A DNA stretch of 7,254 nucleotides from Pseudomonadota bacterium (GCA_020161965.1 JAIUNH010000192.1:1-7254), one strand, 5' to 3'. Shown: positions 1 to 6,105, counted from the first letter of the stretch. The notes: a model not told the origin generated them from the letters alone. Made by a program: numbers and translations.

Positions 1-1179
1 GGGCGCAACGATCGCGGCGTCTATCGCTGGTATCGCGAAGTCGGCCAGGCCGACGCGGCTGATCTGCGCGTCGGCACCGTCGTCGACGTCACCGCGCTCA
101 AATCGGCGGAAGCCAATCTCGCCTTGGCGCTCGACGTCGCCGAACTCGGCTGGTGGTCGGTCGATCTGGAGGCACGCACGCATATTTGGTCGCCGCGCGC
201 GCGGGCGATTTGGGGCGTATCGCTCGACGTGCCCGCGCGCTATCGCACCTGGCGCGAACGCGTGCATCCGGCCGATCGCGACATGCTGGTCGATCTCGTC
301 GCGTTTCCCGGCACGCGCGGGACGCAAGCCTATCGCGTGGTGCGCGACGACGGCATGGTGCGCCATGTGCGCGAGGAATTCCGCATCGAGCGCGACGCGA
401 TGGGATTGGCCACGCGCTTGTTCGCGACCGTGCAGGACATGACGGAGGTCGAGCGCGCGCGCCTGGCGGCGGAAGCGGCCAACCGCGCCAAATCCGATTT
501 CCTTGCGATGATCAGCCACGAATTACGCACGCCGCTCAACGGCGTCGTCGGTACGCTGGATCTGATCGAGGAATCGCCGCTCGACCCGCAGCAGCAGCGC
601 TGGGCGCAAATCGCGCGCGGCTCGGCCGAATCGCTGATCGCCATCGTCGACGATCTGCTGGATCTCGCGAAGCTCGATGCCGGCAAGCTGGGCTTGAGCC
701 AAGCGGGATTCGACCCTTGCGTGACGCTGGCCGCCGCCGTCGAAAGCCAGCGCGCGCGCGCGCAAGCGCGCGGACTGACGCTGGAATTCGATCGCTGTCC
801 CGATCTGCCGCCACGCGTCGCGGGCGATAGCGGACGCTTGCGCCAGATCGTGGTCAATCTGATCGGTAATGCGATCAAGTTCACCGATCGTGGCGGCGTA
901 TCTGTGACGCTGACGGGCGAACGCGATGCCGATGGTTTTTGGCGCTTGACCGTCGCCGTCGCCGATACCGGCATCGGCATGGACGACGCCACACGCGCGC
1001 AATTGTTCTCGCCGTTCTTCCAGGCCGATGCGTCGAGCACGCGCAAACGCGGCGGCACGGGGCTGGGGCTTGCGATCTGCAAGCGTTTGACCGAAGCGAT
1101 GGGCGGGGGCATTTCCGCCGAAAGCGCGCCGGGCACGGGCTCGGTCTTCCGCTTCTGGGTGCGCGTGCCGCAGCTCTAG
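1..1179 (+). CDS. Sensor histidine kinase (PAS-PAS-HisKA-HATPase), 5' partial
   Basis: The reading frame is open from the first base to a TAG at 1177-1179, giving 392 visible residues; the true start lies upstream. Residues 1-38 look like the tail of a PAS/PAC module (RWYREVG, then VGTVVDVTALKSAE). A second PAS domain of the PAS_3 type follows at about 44-150. The dimerisation/phosphoacceptor domain carries an H-box with SHELRTPLNG, phosphoacceptor His173. The ATP-binding domain has the N-box NLIGN (Asn286, Asn290), the G1 box DTGIGM (Asp322) and the G2 box GGTGLGLA (351-358). This is an orthodox kinase that would pass phosphate to a separate response regulator, since the protein ends right after the ATPase domain with no receiver. 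No membrane segment is seen in the visible part. Its ligand and partner regulator cannot be told from here. The TTG at 124 is an internal codon, not a start. Confidence 0.93.
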   Translation, partial: GRNDRGVYRWYREVGQADAADLRVGTVVDVTALKSAEANLALALDVAELGWWSVDLEARTHIWSPRARAIWGVSLDVPARYRTWRERVHPADRDMLVDLVAFPGTRGTQAYRVVRDDGMVRHVREEFRIERDAMGLATRLFATVQDMTEVERARLAAEAANRAKSDFLAMISHELRTPLNGVVGTLDLIEESPLDPQQQRWAQIARGSAESLIAIVDDLLDLAKLDAGKLGLSQAGFDPCVTLAAAVESQRARAQARGLTLEFDRCPDLPPRVAGDSGRLRQIVVNLIGNAIKFTDRGGVSVTLTGERDADGFWRLTVAVADTGIGMDDATRAQLFSPFFQADASSTRKRGGTGLGLAICKRLTEAMGGGISAESAPGTGSVFRFWVRVPQL

Positions 1180-3086
1180 GTCGGCGGGCGCATCGCTTCC
1201 TTCGCCTTGGCGGCGAGCTGGTCGAGGCTGAACGGCTTCGGCAGGAAATGCACGTTCTCGAAGCCTTCGAGATTCTGGCGGAATTGCTCCTCGGCATAGC
1301 CTGAAATGCAGACGATCTTCATCTCGGGGAATAGCTTGCGCGCTTCGCGGATCAGCGTCGTGCCGTCCATCTGGGGCATGACGACGTCGGTGATCATCAG
1401 ATCGATCTCCATCCCCATGTCGCGCACGATATCCAGCGCCGCATCGCCGGTCTTCGCCTCGACGACCTTGTAACCTTTGTTGCGCAAGGCGCGTGCGCCA
1501 AACAGGCGCACGGCATCCTCGTCTTCGACCAGCAGAACGGTGCCGGCCCCGGTCAGGTCGCGGCGACGGGCCTGGACGGCGCTATCCGCTTCGCCCGGTG
1601 CGGGGCCCACGAAACGCGGCAGCAGCAGCGTGAAGGTCGAGCCCTTGCCGACGATCGAATCGACCAGAACGAAGCCACCGGTCTGGCGCACGATGCCGTA
1701 GACGGTGGACAGGCCAAGCCCCGTGCCCGAGCCGACGGCCTTGGTCGAGAAGAACGGCTCGAAAATGCGGCTCAGAATATCGGCGGCGATGCCGGTGCCC
1801 GTATCCTCCACGTCGATGCGCACATAGTCGCCGGCGGGAATCTCCTCGTCGCCGTGGCGCTCGGGTGCCGTACGCGCCGCGTTCGAGGTGCGGATCGTCA
1901 GCACGCCGCCTTTGCCCATCGCATCGCGCGCGTTGACTGCCAGATTGATGATGACCTGTTCGAGCTGACCCTGGTCGACGCGCAGCAGCCACGGATCGCG
2001 CGCGTGCACGACCTTCAATTCGATCGCCGCACCGATCAGCCGGCGCAGCAAATGCGACAGCTCGGTCAATACCTCGGTAACGTCCAGGACCTTGGGTTGC
2101 AATGTTTGCTGGCGGGAGAAGGCCAAAAGCTGGCGCACAAGGTTCGCCGCGCGGTTCGCATTTTGGCGAATTTGCATGATGTCGGCGAAGGACGAGTCGC
2201 CCGGCTGATGGCGCAGCAGCAACAGATCGCAAAAGCCGATCATCGCGGTCAGCAGATTGTTGAAATCATGTGCCACGCCGCCGGCGAGCTGGCCGACCGC
2301 CTGCATCTTCTGCGACTGGGCGAATTGCGTTTCCAGCCGCTTCTGTTCGGTCATATCCAGAAGATGGACGATGATCGCACCGTCCGGCCCCGCCGTTTCG
2401 TCGAGCGGCCGCGCGAAGATCGCGACGTCGATTTCCTTGCCCGCACGCGTGGCGAGGCGCAGCACGATCCGGTCCGGTGCGTCGCGGCCGGCGGAATTCG
2501 CGGCCAGGGTGCGGATCCGATCGATCAGATTGTTGCGGTCCTCGGCGGCGACGAATTCGCCAAGGCCGCGCCCGATCGCGTCTTCGCGTTCGACGCCCGC
2601 AAGACGACGGAACGACGCATTCGTTTCGGTCAGGCGGCCATGAGAATCAATCAGGGCGATGCCCACCGGCGCATTGTCGAAGAAGCGCCGGAACGTGCGC
2701 TCGCCGCGTTGCAACGCCGCCGCCATCTCGCGCTCGCGGCCCGCATCGCGCACGACGCCCCGTAAAATATCGTGTTCGCGCGTCAACTCGATCGATACCA
2801 GCACCGGCGGACCGGACAAGCGGCGCAACCTTGTTTCGCCCGATAGCCGGTCCGGTTCCGCGAACACGTCGCCGGGTCTGCCATTGGCTGGCGGTTCGTC
2901 GAGAATATCAGCCAATCGCAATCCACCGAGGATTTCGGCGTGCGGACGGCCAAGCATCTCCGCGAACCGTGCGTTCGCGTAGGTGAACTTTCCGTCGGCG
3001 ACCGTTTCGAACAAGCCCACCGGTGCTGCATCCAGGAATGCGCGCCAGTCGCCGCCGCTTCTCTTACCGAATCCGAAAATTTTCAT
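1176..3086 (-). CDS. cckA: CckA-like hybrid histidine kinase, apparently cytosolic
   Basis: This 636-residue protein has PAS (about 15-115), PAS (about 131-250), HisKA, HATPase and receiver domains in the CckA order. The H-box reads GGVAHDFNNLLTAM with His273. The N-box is NLAVNARDAM (Asn381, Asn385), G1 is DTGTG (Asp428) and G2 is GSGTGLGLS (452-460). The receiver has the acidic pair Glu521/Asp522, phosphoacceptor Asp567 (TDVVMPQMDG), Ser595 and Lys617. The linker FSRQQTLQPKVLD, the RRLIG segment and the receiver start VEDEDAVRLFGARALRNKGY match what I know of CckA. In that family the kinase feeds phosphate through ChpT to CtrA and CpdR; neither gene is here. Unlike Caulobacter CckA, no transmembrane segments precede the first PAS. 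An in-frame TAA at 3099-3101, five codons upstream of the ATG, rules out a longer N-terminus. The ATG has no strong Shine-Dalgarno. The gene is convergent with the upstream kinase and divergent from the XRE gene. Confidence 0.88.
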   Translation of the reverse strand: MKIFGFGKRSGGDWRAFLDAAPVGLFETVADGKFTYANARFAEMLGRPHAEILGGLRLADILDEPPANGRPGDVFAEPDRLSGETRLRRLSGPPVLVSIELTREHDILRGVVRDAGREREMAAALQRGERTFRRFFDNAPVGIALIDSHGRLTETNASFRRLAGVEREDAIGRGLGEFVAAEDRNNLIDRIRTLAANSAGRDAPDRIVLRLATRAGKEIDVAIFARPLDETAGPDGAIIVHLLDMTEQKRLETQFAQSQKMQAVGQLAGGVAHDFNNLLTAMIGFCDLLLLRHQPGDSSFADIMQIRQNANRAANLVRQLLAFSRQQTLQPKVLDVTEVLTELSHLLRRLIGAAIELKVVHARDPWLLRVDQGQLEQVIINLAVNARDAMGKGGVLTIRTSNAARTAPERHGDEEIPAGDYVRIDVEDTGTGIAADILSRIFEPFFSTKAVGSGTGLGLSTVYGIVRQTGGFVLVDSIVGKGSTFTLLLPRFVGPAPGEADSAVQARRRDLTGAGTVLLVEDEDAVRLFGARALRNKGYKVVEAKTGDAALDIVRDMGMEIDLMITDVVMPQMDGTTLIREARKLFPEMKIVCISGYAEEQFRQNLEGFENVHFLPKPFSLDQLAAKAKEAMRPPT

Positions 3087-3115
3087 GGCAGTTGCAGTTT
3101 AGCGCGGTGTTTCCC

Positions 3116-3140
3116 GGTTCGCGAGGCAACTCGCGATACC
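3116..3140. repeat. Inverted repeat / hairpin upstream of cckA
   Basis: TCGCGAG (3119-3125) and CTCGCGA (3130-3136) pair perfectly around a GCAA loop. The stem extends by GGT (3116-3118) with ACC (3138-3140) if T3137 bulges out, giving ten pairs. Read on the plus strand the loop is a GNRA tetraloop. The repeat begins 30 bp upstream of the cckA ATG, so on the minus strand it would fall in the cckA leader or its promoter. It could be an operator for a dimeric regulator or a leader hairpin. It lacks a T-run, so it is unlikely to be a terminator. Confidence 0.55.
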
Positions 3141-3275
3141 TATGGAAACAATGAATTTCTGTTGCCGGGCGGCGCGACGCGGTACTACATTGGTGTGACG
3201 CGAATTCATCATGTCGATAATGTTAAATCGACAACCTTAAACTTTACGGAGCCCTTGGTAGGGCCCACGATCTAC

Positions 3276-3280
3276 AGGAG
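3276..3280 (+). promoter_or_regulatory. Ribosome-binding site of the XRE gene
   Basis: AGGAG lies nine bases before the ATG at 3290-3292. It fixes that start over later in-frame Met codons such as residue 50 and places the long basic N-terminal extension inside the protein. It is the clearest Shine-Dalgarno in the window; the minus-strand genes have weak ones. Confidence 0.8.
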
Positions 3281-3289
3281 AAATTCGTT

Positions 3290-3829
3290 ATGGCCCGTGC
3301 TTCCCGAAACGCCGCTGCGCGAACCGCCGAAAAGCCGCTGCGTCTGCGCGGCCGCCGCGGCCGCGCGTCGCCGGGGCCGAATCCGATCGACATCCATGTC
3401 GGCAAGCGCCTGCGCGAACGGCGCACGCTGCTGGGGATGAGCCAGCAGGAACTCGGCCGTTTGATCGGCATCACGTTCCAGCAATTGCAGAAGAACGAGC
3501 GCGGCACGAATCGCCTGTCGGCGTCGCGCATTTTCGAATGCGCGCGCGTGCTCGACGTGCCGGTGAGCTACTTCTTCGAGGAAATGCCGTCGGACGTGTC
3601 GAGCTTCGGGCGCAAGCATTTGCAGGGCGTTGCCGAAGGTCCCACGCCGGTCTACGGCCTCGACCCGATGGCCAAGCGCGAAACGATCGAATTGGTGCGC
3701 GCCTATTACGACATCACCGATCGCAAGCTGCGCCAGCAGATGGTCAACACCATGCGCGCCCTCGCGCGCACGGACGAGACCAGCGCCATTCACGCGCGTC
3801 CGCGTCGCGGCCGGCCCCCGAAGCGCTAA
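3290..3829 (+). CDS. XRE-family HTH regulator with AT-hook-like C-terminus
   Basis: This 179-residue DNA-binding protein has a Cro/CI-type HTH domain at about residues 33-96, with SQQELGRLIGITFQQLQKNE (51-70) as the helix-turn-helix and LSASRIFECARVLDVPVSYFFE closing the five-helix fold. This form, ending in VPVSYFFEEMP, is common among small alphaproteobacterial XRE regulators. The first 30 residues are basic and low in complexity (RLRGRRGRASPG). Residues 100-165 hold a helical segment with ELVRAYYDITDRKLRQQMVNTMRALA, perhaps for oligomerisation. The last residues, RPRRGRPPKR (170-179), match the AT-hook pattern of a GRP core flanked by Arg and Lys. The start is supported by AGGAG nine bases upstream. 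It is divergent from cckA, so the shared region is its likely target, including its own promoter. The regulon is unknown and I do not recognise a specific named gene. Confidence 0.88.
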   Translation: MARASRNAAARTAEKPLRLRGRRGRASPGPNPIDIHVGKRLRERRTLLGMSQQELGRLIGITFQQLQKNERGTNRLSASRIFECARVLDVPVSYFFEEMPSDVSSFGRKHLQGVAEGPTPVYGLDPMAKRETIELVRAYYDITDRKLRQQMVNTMRALARTDETSAIHARPRRGRPPKR

Positions 3830-3850
3830 GGGGCCAAGCGCTAAGTTTTA
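3821..3850 (+). terminator. Possible terminator overlapping the xre stop codon
   Basis: AAGCGCTAAG occurs twice, at 3821-3830 and 3836-3845, five bases apart. AGCGCT is self-complementary, so the copies can pair as a 6-bp stem (3822-3827 with 3837-3842) with a 9-base loop, followed by AAGTTTT. This is weak for an intrinsic terminator because the stem is short and the T-run is only four bases. It sits in the 25-bp gap between two convergent genes, where a terminator would be expected. Confidence 0.3.
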
Positions 3851-3854
3851 AATT

Positions 3855-4907
3855 TCAGATCGCCGCGAGTTCGTTGCCCGCCTGGTCGGCCAAGGCCTTC
3901 AACCGGGCGGGCTCGACGCGGCCCGCGAAAGCGTAGCCGTAACCGTTGCGGTGCCAGTGAACGAGATTCACGTCGCCGCGCTGGTCGGTGCGCGCTTCGC
4001 GATCCTTGCTGCGCGAGAACGAGATCGACAGCGTGACGAGTTCGTTCGCCGCGTTGGAATAGAGCAACTGCGCGCCGGGGCGGCCGCCGATCACGACCAT
4101 GCGCCCGCCTTGCAGTTCGAAGCCTTGCGGCGCCAGATCGGGGATCGCGAGATTGCGGTTGAGATTGGCGCCGAAACGCTTGGCGAGTTGGGGCACATCC
4201 TCGGCCGTGAAGTCGACCAGCAGGCGGCCTTCGCGTTCCTTGGTGCCGGCGTAGAGATCGAAATTGCCCGCGACGTTGTCGAGCCAGCGATCGGTATCGG
4301 CCGAAGCGAGCTGCAAACCCGTCGGCGGCTGAATGCGCCCGGTGACGAGACCGCCGGCCCCCAGCATCGCGATCACCAGGATCGACGCCGCGACCGCCCA
4401 GCCCAAGGCGCCGCGCGAGACGCGCGATGCGGCTTCCTTGCGCGGCGCGAACGCCACGACATTCGATGCCGCCGGCGTATGGCGCAACGTTTCGATCAAG
4501 CGATCGGGAACCGGTTCGTTCAGCACGCCGGCATAAGCGCCGCGCGCCAATTCGCCGGTCCGGCGGAAGGCGGCCGCACGCGCGGCGAGTTTGGGATTCT
4601 TCGCGACCGCGGCGGCGACGCGCGACGACGAAACGGCATCGAGCTCGCCGTCGCACCACGCGACCAGGGTTTCGTCGTCGATCTTGGGGGCGGTCATCAC
4701 CGCGTCGAGCAGACGCTGGGGTACTGGCTCGTGCAGCACTTCGTTCATCGCACCGCGCGCGAGCGACGCGGAAGCGCGCATCGCGCGCACGAATTCAGCG
4801 AGTTCGGGATTGGTGCCGAGTGCGGCTTCGACATGCGCGTTCTCCGCCGCGTCGGTCATCCCGTCGGCGTAACGCATGGCCAATTCGGCGTCGAAGTCGC
4901 GGCTCAT
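3855..4907 (-). CDS. Membrane anti-sigma factor with duplicated cytoplasmic domain
   Basis: This 350-residue protein, counted from the ATG at 4907, is predicted to hold the adjacent ECF sigma factor at the membrane until a signal frees it. The cytoplasmic part consists of two copies of one module, about residues 9-70 and 80-141, aligned without gaps at a 71-residue offset. Shared marks are a DG pair (15-16, 86-87), NP (33-34, 104-105), LARGA (49-53, 120-124) and EPVP (60-63, 131-134). One membrane segment spans about 167-189. The remaining 160 residues would be periplasmic, with the IPDLAPQGFELQGGRMVVIGG and NGYGYAFAG pattern I associate with RsiW-like COG5662 anti-sigma factors. No HxxxCxxC zinc motif is present, so it is not a zinc-binding anti-sigma domain. 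A TTG at 4916 could add three residues; the ATG is preferred. It lies 22 bp after the sigma gene and is surely cotranscribed with it. The inducing signal is unknown. Confidence 0.85.
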   Translation of the reverse strand: MSRDFDAELAMRYADGMTDAAENAHVEAALGTNPELAEFVRAMRASASLARGAMNEVLHEPVPQRLLDAVMTAPKIDDETLVAWCDGELDAVSSSRVAAAVAKNPKLAARAAAFRRTGELARGAYAGVLNEPVPDRLIETLRHTPAASNVVAFAPRKEAASRVSRGALGWAVAASILVIAMLGAGGLVTGRIQPPTGLQLASADTDRWLDNVAGNFDLYAGTKEREGRLLVDFTAEDVPQLAKRFGANLNRNLAIPDLAPQGFELQGGRMVVIGGRPGAQLLYSNAANELVTLSISFSRSKDREARTDQRGDVNLVHWHRNGYGYAFAGRVEPARLKALADQAGNELAAI

Positions 4908-4929
4908 CTTTCCCAATCCGTCCGTTTCG

Positions 4930-5466
4930 TTACTCGGCCGGAGAAGCGAGGCTTTCCCCGCTTTCGCCCAGCCGTTTGACGAGCCCGGCGCGTGCGCGCG
5001 CCAGACGGCTCATCACCGTGCCGATCGGAATATCCAGCGCGGCCGCCGCTTCCTTGTAGCTTTGGCCTTCGACGCACACGAGCACGAGCACGGCGCGCTG
5101 GTCTTCCGGTAGCGTCGCCATCGCCGCGCGCACGGCCTCGTAGGTCATGTGAGCCTCGAGCCCGCGCCCGCCGTCGAAGGCGAGTTCGTCTTCGGCCATC
5201 TCGGCGTCGATCCGGCCTTCGCCGGTGCGAACCTTGACGGCGCGCCGCTCGTCCAGCCAGATCGTCTGGACGATACGGAACATCCAGCTATCCAACCGGG
5301 TTCCCGGCTGCCACTGGTCGATGCGGGTCAACGCGCGTTCGCACGCCGCCTGCACCAAATCGTCCGCCTGATCGGGTACGCCGGCCAGACCGCGCGCGAA
5401 GCGCCGCAATCGCGGCAGCAACGCCACCATCTCCTCGCGCACCTGGCGCAGCGTGTCCTCGTTCAT
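4930..5466 (-). CDS. ECF-type RNA polymerase sigma factor
   Basis: This 178-residue group IV (extracytoplasmic function) sigma factor contains only the two core domains. Region 2 spans about residues 13-76, with DQADDLVQAACERAL and RLDSWMFRIVQTIWLDERR, which bind core polymerase and melt the -10 element. Region 4 spans about 111-165, with LPEDQRAVLVLVCVEGQSYKEAAAALDIPIGTVMSRLARAR as the -35-binding helix-turn-helix. The length is normal for the family. I chose the ATG at 5466; a GTG at 5475 would add three residues and neither has a strong ribosome-binding site. The downstream membrane anti-sigma gene is its expected inhibitor. There is no NepR or PhyR nearby, so it is not shown to be the general stress sigma factor EcfG. 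Its target promoters and ECF subgroup cannot be assigned here. Confidence 0.93.
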   Translation of the reverse strand: MNEDTLRQVREEMVALLPRLRRFARGLAGVPDQADDLVQAACERALTRIDQWQPGTRLDSWMFRIVQTIWLDERRAVKVRTGEGRIDAEMAEDELAFDGGRGLEAHMTYEAVRAAMATLPEDQRAVLVLVCVEGQSYKEAAAALDIPIGTVMSRLARARAGLVKRLGESGESLASPAE

Positions 5467-5581
5467 GACGGACACGACGATAACGATGGGGAACGGGGCT
5501 TATTCGCCGGCGTCACGATGGTTGCTGTTCTCTGTGACATTGCGGCAACATAATGGCAGAAGCCGACGGATTTCCAAAGGC
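5467..5581. promoter_or_regulatory. Upstream region of the sigma/anti-sigma operon
   Basis: This 115-bp gap follows the broken secreted-protein gene and must carry any promoter of the sigma operon. It contains one imperfect inverted repeat, GTTGCTG (5521-5527) with CGGCAAC (5543-5549), separated by 15 bases. On the minus strand a GGAAA (5575-5571) resembles an ECF -35 core, but no CGTT or CGTC is found at the expected spacing, so autoregulation is not shown. No T-run terminator for the upstream gene is evident. Confidence 0.35.
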
Positions 5582-6105
5582 TTATTGGGCGGGCTCGGGC
5601 GCTTGAGTCGGCTGGAATGCGTCGGGAATTTCGGGCGGGCCTTCGGGTTCGGTGTCGCCGCGCCAACCCACGACTTGGAATTTTCCGCCCTCGACCGGCA
5701 TCAAATAGACCTGCCAATCCGCCCAGTCTTCGGCCGCGCAATCCGCCGCCTCGGGCGCGCAATGGCGCACTTGCGCCTCGACCAGCGTGTTGCCCGCTTT
5801 GAACCAAGCGAAATGCTGCAGGTCTTCGGTCACGTCGCGCTCGCGAATGATCGACGCGCGGTCGAACAGCCATTCGACCGAAACGCGCCGTCGAACAAAC
5901 GCGGCGGCTCGACCAATCCCACGGCGGCGCAAATCTCCGGCATGCGTCGCACGGCGCAAGCGAAGAAGGTCGCGGTCGCGCATTGCGGTGTGTCGGCCTT
6001 GCCGATGCAGGCGACGTTCGCCGTGTCGGGCGTAATGCGCGACGGCGTTTGTGCGACGGCGGCGCCGATCCCCAGCAGCAGAAAGACCGCGATCAGAATT
6101 CTCAT
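5582..6105 (-). pseudogene. Secreted Cys-rich hypothetical protein, frameshifted
   Basis: The start MRILIAVFLLLGIGAAVAQ is a clear Sec signal peptide, likely cut after AVA. The mature protein opens with a Cys-spaced segment: CIGKADTPQC, FFAC, then PEIC before AAVG, four Cys in all. That frame runs sensibly to Asp72-Gly73 and then degenerates. From about 5887 downward a different minus-strand frame continues with RVSVEWLFDRASII, DLQHFAWFKAGNTLVEAQVRHCAPEAADC, DWQVYLMPVEGGKFQVVGWRG and a Pro-rich tail to a TAA at 5582-5584. Adding one base near 5884-5892 joins the halves into about 174 residues with six Cys. The frame change is therefore either a real one-base deletion or a sequence error. The ATG overlaps the stop of the ATPase gene in an ATGA, so the two are probably translated together. 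The function is unknown; the Cys pairs suggest disulfides in the periplasm. Confidence 0.75.

Larger units (their letters stand above)
3087..3289. promoter_or_regulatory. Divergent cckA / xre control region
   Basis: This 203-bp stretch separates two divergently read genes, so it must hold both promoters or feed from them. It is more AT-rich than the flanking genes between about 3141 and 3250. Visible elements are a strong hairpin at 3116-3140, a GATAAT at 3216-3221 that resembles a sigma-70 -10 box for the plus strand but lacks a convincing -35 at 16-18 bp, and two TTAAA repeats at 3223-3227 and 3237-3241. A small GCCC/GGGC inverted repeat (3251-3254 with 3261-3264) sits just before the xre ribosome-binding site. 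No confident promoter can be assigned to cckA on the minus strand. The XRE protein may bind here and regulate itself and cckA; that is inferred only from the layout. Confidence 0.5.

Noticed and set aside
750..763. Alternating GC run that could form Z-DNA.
   Set aside because: It lies in the kinase gene and encodes an ordinary Arg/Ala/Gln stretch; such runs are expected at this GC content.
1854..2765. Long plus-strand open frame of 303 codons opposite cckA.
   Set aside because: It is the antisense shadow of a well-matched kinase gene; the product has no recognisable domain.
3223..3240. Two TTAA words upstream of xre as a CtrA box.
   Set aside because: The known CtrA site is TTAA-N7-TTAA; here ten bases separate the words, which puts them out of register.
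4486..4907. Zinc-binding anti-sigma (ZAS) domain.
   Set aside because: The His-x3-Cys-x2-Cys motif is missing; the only Cys in this part is residue 85.
3951..4979. Long plus-strand open frame of 342 codons opposite the anti-sigma gene.
   Set aside because: It mirrors the anti-sigma coding strand, as is usual in GC-rich DNA, and crosses into the sigma gene without a ribosome-binding site or known domain.
5554..5575. GGAAA as the -35 of an autoregulated ECF promoter.
   Set aside because: No CGTT or CGTC lies 16-17 bases downstream on the minus strand.
5880..5895. Programmed ribosomal frameshifting.
   Set aside because: No slippery heptamer or downstream stem was seen; a lost base or sequence error is simpler.
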